DNA of 64,000 nucleotides, taken from the NCBI GenBank assembly GCA_000827265.1, contig KN834802.1, positions 194,128 through 258,127 on the forward strand. Reading direction: 5' to 3'. The translations under genes were made by a program, and so were the position numbers. The stretch's first letter is position 1. Every line of letters starts with the position of its first letter. Source of the DNA: Collybiopsis luxurians FD-317 M1. Its lineage: Eukaryota > Basidiomycota > Agaricomycetes > Agaricales > Omphalotaceae. The notes below the pieces were generated by a model. That model saw only the letters and a program-made list of their open reading frames with translations. It was not told where the DNA came from and did no database searches. Positions 45,956-58,204 of this stretch are shown here, piece by piece.

Positions 45956-46902
45956 CATCTGGAAAAATACTCTAAAGCCCTGGCACCTATAAACTAACTT
46001 GAAGAAGTTTGAGGGTGTCTAGGGTGCCTGGGTGGCCTGGGTATTCTAGGGGCATTGAGGGTGCCAAGAGACACCCCCCCAATACTTTGGAAACTCAATT
46101 TTTTCAAGGTAGCCTGAATTCCCCTGTGCTTCCCTGAGCTTCTCTGGAGAACCCTGGGTATCTCTGAGGCATCCTGAGGGCCTCACAATATGAAAACAAA
46201 ATAATAATATTCTTTGGTCTCTTCTTATACTCACTCTACTTGTTTTACTGTAGGTATTACTCTTATCTTAATCTCTTATACTGAAGTAGTTTTAGTACTA
46301 TATTTTGGATATTGTATTATAGTGACTGTGAATTCTTGTTAGTTAACACCTTACAATACATTATCTTATACTATAATATACTAGTATAAGCTTTGTATTA
46401 AGTTAATATACTCAAGTATAGGATAGTACAAGACCTATAAACATATATACAGTGTTTATACAATGAGTTATAATAATAATGAACATGTTTTGACCACGAG
46501 GAAATTTTTTTGATTGTAGACAGTTCACAGTGAGCACATCATGTGATTTATTTTGAAGCTCAAATCTGCAAGAATTTGCAGCCAAATAAAGGTTTTTATT
46601 GTGGAATTATCCAAGACTAATACATAACTATATATTTAAAATATAATTTTGTATTATATGTATCATTTGAAATACCTCTGTCCCAGGGATCCTCAGGGAT
46701 CCCCTGAAAGCCTTCAGGGACTCCTGAGAATACTTCAGATATCTCCCAGAGAGCCCAGGAATTAGCTCAAAACCTGGGAATCCCAGGTAACCTGAGCAAC
46801 CTAGAGTGCCTGAGGGTTCCTAGGAATTGGCCAATATCCTGGGAGTCCTCAAGCTTCCAGTACTTTCCTAGGCTGCCTAGGCTTTAAGTACTTTTCCAGA
46901 TG
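45956..46902. repeat. Foldback element with CATCTGGAAAA ends and G/C-run interior
   Basis: The ends CATCTGGAAAAATACTCTAAAG and CTTTAAGTACTTTTCCAGATG are inverted. The interior has degenerate CCTGGG, CCCTGAG and AGACACCCCCCC words at both sides and an AT-rich middle. It interrupts the WGPP copy 3 exon after FEVSPHL. Ends and interior resemble 16704-16928. Confidence 0.7.
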
Positions 46903-47580
46903 CTACACTCCTCAATGCAATACAACATATTCACAAGTCCAGAGGCTATGATCCTGGAACAAATGACTATGCTCACTCCAGAAGTTGGCCAACATTTCAT
47001 TTTGCTCCAAAATATGCCAATGAGAGGGTTGTTGAATGTAGTAGGTCCTTCTTCGCAGAGTATACTCTTCTTGACTTGATATCAAGCTTCTGCAGATCTA
47101 GCTCCCTGGAAAGAGTGTTATGATGACACTGTGAAAGGTCAGCTCTTGTATACTTGACAGCTCAACTTGATACTAATTTCCATAACTAGAGTTTCATAAT
47201 CTGGACAATGAACTTTCCAATCTTTCTACAGCCAATACTGATTCCAATCCCGATGTGGACCAAAAAATTCCCTTAACAAAGCCAATGTTTATGTTAGACT
47301 CCAGATCATCCCATACAGTGGACTGTCTACATCACTTAAAAAAAATCTGGGAAGAGGACTGGCCTTTGATAAGAATAAATTGGTTGAATTGTCACTTGGA
47401 ACATTGTTCAGTAAAAGAGATAGATTTCTCTTTCAGGCATCCAAAAGACTGGTGCATATGGAGACAGAATTGGATGCTGTAACGGAATATGGAAACATGG
47501 GAAGTCATGGATATGTCCCTGATATTCTACACTGTATGAGTTTGCTGAGGGAATACTGTCAAATATAGACTAGCCAGCCA

Positions 47581-48047
47581 CCTAACGGTATTTGGCCAAA
47601 TGCACTAGCTACGCTGGGTCTTCAATGTAGCAACAGTGCTTCTGAGGTAGGATAGCTTCTTTCCCATAATTCGAGCTCTTTTGCATATCAATAAAGTATG
47701 ATACAATAGCCTGGTGAATATTTTCTGGAGGCGGGTCTAAAATCTTCATTCGGACTGTACCCACTGGTCACTGTGGGAATTATACCAATTTGGGTAATCG
47801 GGATCATTTATAGCGATGAATGGGATTTATAAGAAATAAAATAATGCTGGTTGGTTTGGAACAACATATATTAATATAACCCCAAAAAATGGTATCAACT
47901 TGAACAACAAGTTAGTTAAGACTAGTGTAGGCACATGACCAATTTCTCTGCCGGAAAGTACTTCCAAGCTACATCTACGTTACTCTTTGAAGAGGTGTGT
48001 GAAACTTAGTTACACTTTTACTTTGGCATTTGTTAAACACTGTTACA
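47581..48047. other. Spacer, nothing recognised
   Basis: AT-rich sequence after the WGPP copy, without a supported ORF or repeat. Confidence 0.3.
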
Positions 48048-48300
48048 TTTCAGAAACTTCATCTACGTACTGGTGGCATTGGGTTTGGCAACTTTGTTGT
48101 GCCAGCAACTGTTAGTGACAGGGGAACTCCCACATGGTTCATCAGCACAAAGAACACACCCAACTTCATCTGGCAATAGCTCAACTTGGAGATGGCACAT
48201 TCAAATAAGGGTGGTAGGTATACCCCTTCATGTGGTGTACGGTACTCAAACCTTAGTAAATTTCCTACTTGGCCAGAGCTGATAAATGAGTGTGCAGCTA
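48048..48300 (+). pseudogene. Unrecognised exon-like scrap
   Basis: After a TTTCAG acceptor-like word the reading KLHLRTGGIGFGNFVVPATV continues as SDRGTPTWFISTKNTPNFIW to an in-frame TAG and then LEMAHSNKGGRYT. It is strongly protein-like but I do not recognise the family. The stop suggests a relic. Confidence 0.4.
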
Positions 48301-48472
48301 TGATAGCCTCAGGTCTTTGTGAGTAATCTCGACTTTTTCCTTTTCATACTGCTCATTTTCAATAGGGCTTCATAGTGCAAAAACCAATCATGATGAACTG
48401 TGAGAGTTACGACCGTCGTATTGTTGCACAGCATCATGTCAAGCTTATAGGATTTTCTGATTCCCTCCCTGA

Positions 48473-48935
48473 CATCTGGAAAAAGGAACTATAGCCTAGG
48501 CTTTATGAGTCATTCTCAAATGGCCTAGGGCTTCCCAGGGCTTCCCATGGGTCCTAGGCTGTCTGGGCTATACAGGATGCCAACATCAGAATTAGTCATG
48601 TGTTGCTTGACCGGCTTTCGGCGCCTTTTCCCCTGCCAAATTTTGCCGGCTCAATTCAAAAAAGTGGGTCAAGTGACAAGTCACCAGCTGAGGTGGTTTT
48701 GGCCGCAAGCCAGTTGCTATGCAGCCAAAATGAATATATTTTAAGTGGTGCTTGTCGCTTGCAGCTTGTAGCCAAGCCAAAAAGCTGGTAAAGCCGGCAA
48801 TTGATTCAGCTGAATTCCTGATGAAGGGACACCCCCCCCCCAAATCCAGAGCACTCTCAGGTTGCCTGAGGGTCTTTGAGGATCCCTGGGGGTCTCTCAG
48901 GCTTCCCTGAAAATCCCTGAGGGCTCAAAATATAA
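48473..48935. repeat. G/C-run repeat block, possible third member of the foldback family
   Basis: It begins with CATCTGGAAAAAGGAACTATAGCCTAGGCT and contains GGCTTCCCAGGGCTTCCC, ACACCCCCCCCCC and AGGGTCTTTGAGGATCCC words like those in the 16.7-kb and 46-kb elements. A matching right end was not found with confidence (CCTGATG at about 48818 is a candidate). Confidence 0.4.
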
Positions 48936-49276
48936 TTGAAAAATAAAAATATTTCTTTCATTCTATTCTTTTACTGACTCTTTCAACCAAGAATAATGAA
49001 ATAATAATAACCTATCGGCTATAGCCATTGAGCAAAAATCTAAAATTTATGGGTATAGCAAGATGTCTTACAATCATTAACTTGGTATATAAATAGATAG
49101 TTAAGAAATTCAGATTATGCAATGTGACAGTCTGCTCCAGTTAGGGCTAGCTCTTTAGCTAGCCCTAACAAATGGAACAGGTTGGAACATTGCCAATGTT
49201 TGGTTTGGGTCATGATTAAAGTCTCTGTGCTAACACAGAACACAGGTTAGGGGCTTCTGTGTTCACGTAGCGTGCT

Positions 49277-49335
49277 GGTTAGGTGGTTAGGGATTAGGTG
49301 GGTTAGGGTTGGGTTGGGGTCTGGGGTTCGGTATA
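49277..49335 (+). repeat. Interstitial telomere-like G-rich tract
   Basis: The tract has several GGTTAGG and GGGTTAGGGTTGGGTTGGGG units, close to the TTAGGG repeat of most filamentous fungi, within otherwise AT-rich sequence. It is short and degenerate. Confidence 0.4.
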
Positions 49336-49974
49336 TCATGCGGGATGTGTAAAAGGGTATGTAGCAGATATAGACTCACATGCATCATAGTGTTACTTGG
49401 CTTAGTGGTTACACACGCTGTTAGTTCCTGTGCTGCATAATAGCTGTACTAATGGCTGAGGGTTTAAGCTGTAGATCAGAAGTTTTTTACCTTCTGCTTC
49501 TTGTGATGGAAGCCGTGGATCCCATATCAAAGCCCAAACCAATTGACAGTTTACATGACAATATAGAAACCCATTGATTATAATTAGTGTAATGATAATA
49601 GCAAGCATTTTTTTATAATGTCTTTGTGCTGAGCTCACTCTTTTCTTTGCTCTGTTTCTATCATGTTTGTATTAACTGCTTGTAAACTGTAATTACATTA
49701 TATTGTACCATTCTATATCATTGGAATGGTACATTCTCACCTACTAATCTAGCTCTAATACATTATACTATAGTGCAACATAGTCTAGTACAGTATACTA
49801 AAATAGTACAGGACATCTCTATTCATCTCTTTTACCATGCATATAGGTTTTACCAAACTGATTGCCAGACTCTGGACTGTATGAGCACAAGCATCGAGTA
49901 CTAAGTACTCTTAACTCATTTCATGTAGACCTCTACTACAAATATTGTGTCCGGATCAACAGATTACACAGCCT

Positions 49975-50376
49975 GAATATGGGATGTAGAAACTGGGGAG
50001 CAGCTCCAGCAGATAAAAGGCCATGCCGATTGGGTGCGGGCAGTTTCCTTTTCATCAGATGGATCCAAGGTACTGTCAGGATCAGATGATAAACGGTCCG
50101 CATATGGGATGCCGAACTGGAGAGCAGTTTAAGGTAATGGATGGTCACACTAATGGGGTTTGTTCAGTTGCCTTTTCACCAGATGGATCTAAAGTTGTAT
50201 CAGGATCATTGGATCAATCTATTTGCATATGGGATGAAGCTACCATTGAACAACATAAGGGAGCGACTGGCTATATTGATTGCGCTCTTTCGGCTGCCTC
50301 TTCCTTGGATCATGTAACCAACATCCTATTAGAAACACTAAATGAATATGGTGATGGTTCCTTGGATAATTGGTAA
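49975..50376 (+). pseudogene. WD40 repeat tail of a HET-E/NLR-type protein
   Basis: The reading GHADWVRAVSFSSDGSKVLSGSDD in one frame (about 50020-50092) is followed after a frameshift by TGEQFKVMDGHTNGVCSVAF, SPDGSKVVSGSLDQSICIWD in another. These are two WD40 blades of the GH-x-V-x-S-V-x-F-S-P-D-G type found in basidiomycete NACHT-WD40 (HET-E-like) proteins. The sequence then loses similarity. No NACHT or effector domain lies upstream, so this is a detached fragment. Confidence 0.75.
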
Positions 50377-50399
50377 TGCATGTAGTTTTCAAGTCTTGT

Positions 50400-52450
50400 T
50401 GGCAGCGACAGGGGGTTCGAACGCATTCTTCGGTATTTTTTTTTGAGTCAATAGAAGCCCCGGATCTCGGATTTTACCCAGATTAGTATTTGAGAGGTGA
50501 CAATGAGGTTGACAGTAACCTGATCATGGAAATATAATACATTTGAGTGATTTGCTATAGCAAGTCTTTTGTAAAAAATCAAGAACTTGTTATAACAGTA
50601 CTAATTATAAATATCTTTGTCCCTAGCTCTTCCGTCTGGTTTTTTTCTTTTTATTTTTAGGACCTCTATCCCATTGCTTCGATAGCACTTGGCATCGTGT
50701 CTGTCTGCAATACATATAGTATAACCGCTATCCAAACAAAAGTCTGTCGTTACTGTTAATCTACTGTCTTTTCATTATCCATTCTCAAATAGGGAACAAA
50801 ACCAGCGCTCCTTCTGATTTTGGCTCCCACTGAAACTTCACTTCAAGTGGAATCTCATCCCAGAACACAGTTTAGTTACACCCATAACTCTACTTATGAA
50901 AATACATTTCATACAGACATGTAGCCACTACTACAATTCCCCTACCGCTTGAAATTCTAATTGATTTTGATCCCCAAAGTGTATTCACATAGCCCAATCA
51001 AGTTCTCTGATAAGTTCTGACAGCATGTACTGTGAACTATCACTGCACAATAATATGACTGTAACATTACCATAACCCTTCTGTGATGGTACCGTAACCT
51101 TACAGTAGGGGTTACGGTAAAAGTTGTGTGCCCGGACTTACTCGGAGGCCAGGAGCGCTGTCAATCATTGGGAATGTTCTTAATCTACCGCGCTCTCAAC
51201 CAAGGGTTAGGTTCAAGGACTGAAGTGAGACCTATGATTCCGATTCAGATTAATTCTTATGATTCCACTGTTCAACAGAAATGTGCAGGTGGTATCATGC
51301 ATTCAAACACAGTTCGGCAGCACATAATTATGCTCAATTATACTCAGTTGGGCGGAGAACAAGATCCGAATGCAGGGGCAATGAGGAATATTGGACAGAG
51401 ACTGTGGAGTGGTTTCCCTGAAGAGGAATCCCTTTCATGGGATTTTTGACTTAACCATTGTCAGTTGTCAAAACAGGAATGTTAAATAAGACGGTAGATG
51501 GGGATGCGGAGGTGATAAACCAGGAGGCGGATAAGAGAAGACTATACCTCCGCACAGATTTTGGGTGTTTACAAATTCATGGAATGAAATGGAACCGAGT
51601 TTATGTCTCAACAATTCTGTGCCTGATAGACTCAATTGATCTAATTCTCAATTCATACAATTTTAGTTAGTTTTCATTACATCATGATCCGCTGAGTAAT
51701 TTGTTCCCATTACTGAGAAGGGCATGAGTCCCGCCACGCATTAGCGTTTGCCCATTATGCGTCAAGTACTACAGCTACTACACCTGTGGGGCAAGGGTCT
51801 CTCTGAAGTATACTATATCTGTACCCCTGTCCCAGGGCCTTGTACACCCCGAATCTAGGCTCCTGGCCAGACGTCGATGCTAACATAGCCGTAATCACAG
51901 AAGGTGAACAACCATCTAATGTCCTTTCCATTCTGACACATCCCACCTTTCGACATCCACCGATTTTGCCAAAGGAAACAATGAAATACACGGGCTCAAA
52001 CTAGGTGCCAGAGTCCCATGTCCGCTGACAGCGTTCATCCGGTACGAACATTGCTCAAAAGAAAAATCCGGCACTAGAATAGGCACTAGCGCCACTCTGA
52101 TCTCATATCCACAGCCGAGCCCAATGCGTTGGATGGACTTGCTAAGTGATTGCTGGTTAACCCTCAGTTTGATTTGGGTCAAGCCAGTGGGGGGAGACGG
52201 TCATTGACCTTGTTGTTGTGAGTGATAAGATAGATTCATGTCTTGTCCAAAAAGATTCAACCATAGTAGGAATCTATTAAGTAACCTACAAAGGTTATGC
52301 TGCTCAAACGGATGGCGAAATATCTAATAAACAACGTCCGGTGCGATGAAGATCAAAGAGAAGTCATTGCAACAACCAACACCACAGGTGAATGCAAACC
52401 ATTTAACCTAAAAAGAAAACTATTGGGACCCATCCGACAACTTCTTGAGT
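50400..52450. other. Intergenic region with weak ORFs and a shared repeat block
   Basis: Readings at 51126-51449 (+), 51458-51670 (+), 51755-51991 (-) and 51916-52182 (-) have no recognisable domain. At 51635-51773 there is a block that recurs in reverse orientation at 60862-61005. Nothing else is supported. Confidence 0.35.
51635..51773 (+). repeat. Dispersed 140-bp block (copy 1)
   Basis: Words TTAGTTTTCATTAC, GTAATTTGTTCCCATTACTGA, AGTCCCGCCACGC and TGCGTCAAGTA appear here and, reverse-complemented, at 60862-61005. There is no coding content. Confidence 0.7.
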
Positions 52451-55400
52451 TCTAAATATAGGACTTTAAGCAAGCTAGAATATAAATCAGGGAATGAAAC
52501 GGCCAACCTCTCTTAACTATGAGGTCAAAACCAGGACCATATTGGAAGGGCGGCCATCCTTGGGAGGATGCATAATTGTCCAATAAAGGGTCCGATTGTT
52601 TAAGCTTTAGAAAATGTTTGATTGCCTTCCACACTGGAAGTCGCATCTTCAGATGATATCGACTCAATTGGGTGGTTAAATGTGGAAGGCCTAGAAGTTC
52701 AATGGTCTCCTGCCGCATTTGAGTTGTTCTGGATGGATCCAAGGACCAGAAGAGGAAGCCGTTTGGGTTAATTCGGACAAATACCTGTCCATTATCCCAA
52801 ATCTTCTCGACTGGAGGAAGAAAGAGATAGATCTGGGAAATAGAGCTTGTTTGAAGGACTGGTGGAAGTAAAGGATGATTCAAAAAATCTGTTGTTAAGA
52901 ATACATCATATTGGGCAGCACTCCACATGCCTATCGGTGGGTTTCAAAGTTTCTATTCATTTCAACAAATTCAGTGGGATTAAACATACTACTCACCAAA
53001 TTTTGCAAAATCAATCTCTTCATCTTCGAGCTGTCTTAGAATAGACGGCAATTGGAGAATCCAGCTGCGGAGAATTTGATTATCGATTGAGACTCCATAG
53101 GAAAAAACAATCATGAGATGGCTATTTATTATATCTTCAGGATATCTGTATGAAGCTCTAAATTGTTATTAGTAAAATCTACTCAGTAACTGTAAGTGAC
53201 GAGAGCTTCTTACCTTGACCATTCGCTTGCCACACCGTGGAGTTGGCCCACCTTGCGTCCACTGTTATCAAATCCTTGCCAGGGTTGGAGTACGACATCT
53301 CTTCTGGATAGAAATGGAATATGCCCAAGTACCTCTTCCGATTCCAAAGCAATCATTGCTCCCAGTTGGCAAGTCACAAATGGATCACCACTAATCATGC
53401 TGCCCAACGTAGTAGCCATGCTGAAAAAATTATCTGAATTTTTTTCGACCGCGTTTCAAAATACTCTTCCACTGCATTGGGAGAGTTAAAATGTATCAAT
53501 GACGGCCCATTCCACTGCACTGGAGTGGGCGCTAGGAAGGGTAGCTCTGTATTTTGACCTTCTATTTCGGGGAATAATATATCCCAGTCAAGGTTTGGAT
53601 TCGGCGGTCCCCAGCGAAGCAGGCCTGTCGACACTTGTATCCAAACCTCAGTGAGCAATCGCTGGGGGATATTGTATTGCCAGGCACTGACTTCCATTCC
53701 TTCGTGATGGTACCACTGCCTAGCAGCACGCAATCCCTGAAAATCGGCGATCTTATTGCGAGTGAAAAGTTTAGCGAAAGCGATAAGAATTTTTCTACAC
53801 TCACAAATCGCCATGTCATATAGTATTTCACAGATATCGGAATTTCATCTTCAAAGAATCCAAGCCAGGGGATCATTTCTACGGGACATTGATAATGTCA
53901 GTGCTTGAGTCTTAGATTTGCCTTCTCACTTACCTTCATGGAATATGAGCGAGGGAGATATTGAACGTGTGAAGGCATACAATTGCCAGAGTGTGCGCAA
54001 AGTACCTTTGCAAGTAACTTTTTTAATATAATTAAGTTACTTGAAAGTTACTTGAAAGTTACTTTTTTTTCCCGCGCTTGACAGCTAACTTGCCGAACCT
54101 CGGCAAAATGGACTTTTCATTAAAACTTAAATTTGTTTCATTAAAACACATTTTTGATGTATTGAATAAGATTATTGTCACTGTTTAAGCCTATATTGTG
54201 AGAATAGAGCCATATTGGTAGTGAGTTAAATGACTTATATTGCTGAGACTGTAAGGCTTCACTCTCAATTCTCAACTGACTCATCAAATAAACCTCTTTT
54301 TATTCTGGAAAAAATAAGTCAAGTGGTACAACGTTATGCTGTTTGACCAAGTGAATAATAACATCCATAAGCCACTAACATAAAATACTGACAGTTTGTA
54401 TACAGAATTCAGATCTTTATTAGCACCTGCACAAGCAAGGAAAGGTCACACATTTAGTGCATGACAACCATTGCACACAGAATATGAACTGAGCCACAAG
54501 CCTGCCTTTCCTCACAGTTGTTTTGGGTTCACTTGTGCCCTGCTTCATATGTTGTTGATATGAGTCATGACATTGGATTCACTCTTCACTTCTTCATTTT
54601 TTCCTCTCCAGGAGCATACATAGACTAATTAGACTCATCAGTGGTCCTGTGACTTCTGTATACATGTCAGATCCTGGCTTAGTGTCCAAGTACAAGGCAT
54701 GGAAATCATAGGCTAGGGGATTTTTAAGTTCTGACTTTGCAGTACTGAGGCAGTGATTGCAAAAACACTCTGCTATAAGTGGCTTATTTATGAAATTCAA
54801 TTTCATGTGCCATGATGGGCAAGATTGGTAAATATACAATCATTAACATATTATACTGCTGGGAGACTAAGTGAAAGACTGGCAACAAGACCCAAATAAC
54901 ATTGCTTACACAGCAACTGGCTCTAATTTGCCATTGGTGCAAGACCTTGAAAATGGTCACATTTGCTTCTGATGATATGCTGTTATTAATCACACTCCAT
55001 AACTTTGTTAGAGCATGACATCAACTCATGATGTGGAGCGGCTTTTCTCCATCTCACCCACACATAAATCATTAAACATGAGCTTCAAGTGACTTTAGAT
55101 CAGTAGCACACCCCACAGGTCACAGGTCACAGGTCAACCAACATAACCCATATCATTCAGCCACTTCAGTCAACTATCTCTCAGAGTAGTAAGGATTGAT
55201 TCACAAATATACATTACAGATCTTATCAACAATTTATGTATTTGTCAGTGCAAATGTATTTCAATTGCTCACTACTTGATGACTTGATGAGATGAGGTGG
55301 TTTGAATAGAATAGGTAACGTCGCATGAGTCAAAGATGTGAGTAGGTATAATTAATATAGATATTGCCAACTTGGATATGATATGGTCTAGAAGGCATCA

Positions 55401-56553
55401 TGGACAGTCCTGTTTAGTGTGTGATCAAAGTAGCTTTCAATATTCAATTAAATCAATGGCCATGGTATTTACTGGGTGCACTGCTTACCAAAAATTACAC
55501 TACTTACTGAATGTCCAATGGATACTGACAATCATTCCAAAGCTCAAAGATGAAACCCAATATGATGTCAGTATGGCCTGTGTGTTATCAAATGTACCAA
55601 TAGCATACTGAAATGTTCACAGGACACTTTATGCTGATGGCTCACTATGTATGCTTTATGGTACAAAGGCAAATTCAGTCACACTTGCAATATTGGGCAT
55701 TCAATTCATCCATGTCACTCATATGACATTGAGATTCAAAGAATTCTTCAACAGAGATGCTTGAACAACAATAAAAACATGTGTAATATGTCAAAAGCAA
55801 GTTTTAATGAGACTTACATTCTGCCGAGGCTCGGCAAGTTAGCTGTCAAGCGCGGGAAAAAAAAGTAACTTAAGTAACTTTAAAGTAACTTTGTCGCGAC
55901 AAGTTAACTTAAGTTACCCAAGTAACTTAAAGTTACTTTTGTAAGGCAAAGTTAGTGGAGTTTGAAATAATAAAGTTACTTTGTTAACACCCCAATTGCC
56001 AACCACTTGGATCCCTGCAATACAATCAGCTTAATCAACTTGGGACCAAACACATGTACCCACCGAGCATGAGCAAAGCTTTCCAAGTCCCTTCTCCATC
56101 TCTGAGAAAACGTACATGGAATTGGATGATTCACGGAGTGCAGTGATCGTACCTCGTAGGCACTTCCACCTTCATACGTGATGGCCATGAATTTCTTCTC
56201 TCGCTTTTTTGATGCTAGCTTCACGACTTCGATACTTGTTATGTCCCCCGGAGATATTTCACTGCGGCGCTGGTCGAATCTCTGAAGAATGATCATGTCA
56301 CCCTGACGAAATTCTTTGAACTATGTCTGACTTGAGGAGCGCTGAATAAATCCGGAGAGAATTTGAAACGTACATCATCGAAGATTGCATTCCGACGACG
56401 TCTTTTACTTCGTCCGCGACCAACATCTAGAGACGAACTGTCGTCGCCAAAGATACTGCCGTGTTTACAATAAGTATTAATGATTGTTTGATCGCCGTAC
56501 GCAACACTCAAGTTGGAGTGAGAGATGGAGGAGTTTCGAGACTTATTGAACAT
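52450..56553 (-). pseudogene. WGPP-family gene, copy 4 (divergent), split by a transposon
   Basis: The start is at ATG 56553 before LSVAYGDQTIIN. RRRRNAIFDD and QRFDQRRSEIS with LASKKREKKFMAITYEG (56296-56100) follow. The gene is then cut by element B (53999-55992). It resumes with IPWLGFFEDEIPISVKYYMT, an exon IADFQGLRAARQWYHHEGME to WIQVSTGLLRWGPPNPNLDW and PPSLIHFNSPNAVEEYF (53760-53440), then LGSMISGDPFVTCQLGAM, and the last long exon 52928-52452 with SQIYLFLPPVEKIW and WPPFQYGPGFD. A one-base frameshift lies near VEEYF. It is the most diverged copy and may represent an older lineage; function is unknown. Confidence 0.7.
53999..55992. mobile_element. Non-autonomous DNA transposon B, relative of element A
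   Basis: The element is flanked by a 9-bp direct repeat CAATTGCCA (53990-53998 and 55993-56001) inside WGPP copy 4. Both ends carry CAAAGTA-CTTT, arrays of AAGTTACTT, TCAAGCGCGGGAAAAAAAAGT and GCCGAGGCTCGGCAAGTTAG-type words in inverted orientation, giving inverted repeats of more than 110 bp. Its right end (GTAAGGCAAAGTTAGTGGAG) matches the left end of element A in reverse. Minus ORFs at 54594-54993 have no transposase features. Confidence 0.8.
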
Positions 56554-57559
56554 TTGAGACCTATCGTGCTAGTACGAAGGTGGAATGGTGTATAGCGGTC
56601 GGAGCTAGATAGTGGTTCGAGGCGAAGGAGTTGAACGAGGCTGTACCGTACTGCCTAGAGCGTTAGTAAGGTGAGAAAAGTGACTGAATACATGGTGCAA
56701 AGGAAAATGCTGTCAAAATTGAATTCCTGAATTATCTTGCTCGCGGTACAGACGCTGTGCAGAGATTGAATCATTCACTGCACTGCAGGGTTGCTGAAGG
56801 GCGATTGTTTCAAGGACTTTTCAGTCTTTCCATCGTTCTACAGTTATGAAATGTACCTATTCCCTGTACCGCCGAATCTACTTTAAAAACTCAATATCAC
56901 GTCGTCTGCGAACAGGTTATCAGCGATAACGTTATCACCGGACGGATGTCATATCGTCGTATTTGGCAAATTGCTCCGGGGCAAAGCGACTCGTAGGTAT
57001 ACTCTTCCAGAGCCACTCGTCTCTTTTCTCCTCCCCTCCCTATCATTCTAGCTCCCCGGTCTCCTAGCCATGAGTCGTAAACCCACCTCAGCTTCCCACC
57101 AGAAATCATACCGCGGTCGCAGGCTATAGGGGAAATATTATATTCGTTAGTGCACTCCTCCATAGCCATCCTTCTCTTTTTCCCTCCCTCTCACTCTGGC
57201 TCTTTCGTCTCCTACTCAGAGGGCCAAGTGGTACACCCATCTCCACACTTCACAAAGAAGCGACTCATTAACCAGGGGCAGGCCTCCCCGCCCTGTGGTA
57301 CAGCGCACTCAACATGCACAAGTACGTTGGTCATGCTGTACTTACAGAATCCAATCCCCAAAACCCTTACCTTACCTTCAACTTGATCTTTTATATCATT
57401 CACCTCTCGCTCTTCACCTTCACCTCTCACCCTTCACCAAGTCAAATAAGTAATACACAAGGATATTTTGCGAGTTATCTGATCTAGGGTTCAACAACGA
57501 TGGTTGTATGAATCTATCGAGTAGTAGTAGTAACGTACTACGATTATAACGAGTAATTT
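56554..57559. other. Intergenic region, nothing recognised
   Basis: Readings at 56897-57169 (-) and 57150-57386 (+) lack domains. Pyrimidine-rich sequence at 57010-57220 contains two similar stretches (ACTCTTCCAGAGCCACTCG and CACTCTGGCTCTTTCG). Confidence 0.3.
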
Positions 57560-58204
57560 TTAGTGTCTTCGTTTGGTTAAGTAGATGAATGAAATGAGGG
57601 GGGAATACGGATTAATGTTCAGAACGTCGGCGTCACAGTGACGGAGACGAAGACAATAACGAAAAGAAGAACAAATAACATCCGCAAAACACAAAATCGT
57701 TGGGTAACGAACGCAGAGGGGGTACGTAGGGCCGTTCCGAGCGAACAAGGAAAAACCCGCACGTACCATACCCAAACAAGAAAAAGGAAATAAAGGAAGA
57801 AACAAAGGCCGAAATAGAAAGAAACGCAAGTAACTGTGCGACTAATAGGTAAAGAACAAAAAGTAAAATCAGAGTACGTGCGAAGTATCCCCAAAATACC
57901 TCAAATATCCCTCAAAGAAGTGGCAAGATGCATGCAAAGTCCAAGAACAGGAAAACAAAAAAAAAAAGAGGTAGGAAGTAACGTCCATAAAAAAAAAATT
58001 GCAATGTGTATGTCCGAGAAATGAGAGATGCGTGCGAGAGTGAGGGAGTGTCGAGTACGAAGTATCTCGAACCAAGAAAAAGAACATCAAATACGAGCAG
58101 GAAAAACCGAGTTCAAGGAGTGAAGACCGAAGAAATCCACAAGGCAGTTATGATACGACCCAAATTAACGTCAGATTCCGTAGACGGTTTAAGCCCAGAA
58201 GTCA
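57560..58204 (-). other. 3' flank of the intact minus-strand SKG6-like gene
   Basis: On the minus strand this matches the 3' flanks at 11974-12275 and 41280-41640 (TTTCTCGGACATACACATTG, GGACTTTGCATGCATCTTG) up to about 57850, then diverges. The duplicated C-terminal fragment found behind the two plus-strand copies is absent here. Confidence 0.6.

Larger units (their letters stand above)
42361..47580 (+). pseudogene. WGPP-family gene, copy 3, split by two insertions
   Basis: The first exon (42361-42819) is open over 150 codons: NVVYGNQT, RRKRCRQRSYLDD, QFKEVRRGDIIVLQ and IEVVRLASKKREKKFTAITY, ending at a GT donor after DNAHE. The SWQLYAFTRSILPSLIFHQG exon follows. The WIDPSNGTFCW segment is cut at 43338 by a 1.65-kb element and resumes at 44989 with GPPCYISADVSVG and HVGSVVHWNTKELVGY. 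The SQVFLFLPPVVKIQ exon (45659-45955) is cut again by a foldback element (45956-46902). The 3' part (NPFAYSRSWPTFHF-like, then KIPLTKPMFMLDS) continues to about 47570. It is dead as a gene but useful for dating the insertions. Confidence 0.75.

Noticed and set aside
50400..50440. GGTTCGAAC-like word resembling a tRNA T-arm
   Set aside because: No matching acceptor, D or anticodon arms can be folded around it; a second candidate near 28780 fails the same way.
57150..57430. Short ORFs on both strands in the pyrimidine-rich intergenic sequence
   Set aside because: They overlap on opposite strands with no domain, no splice context and no copy elsewhere in the window.
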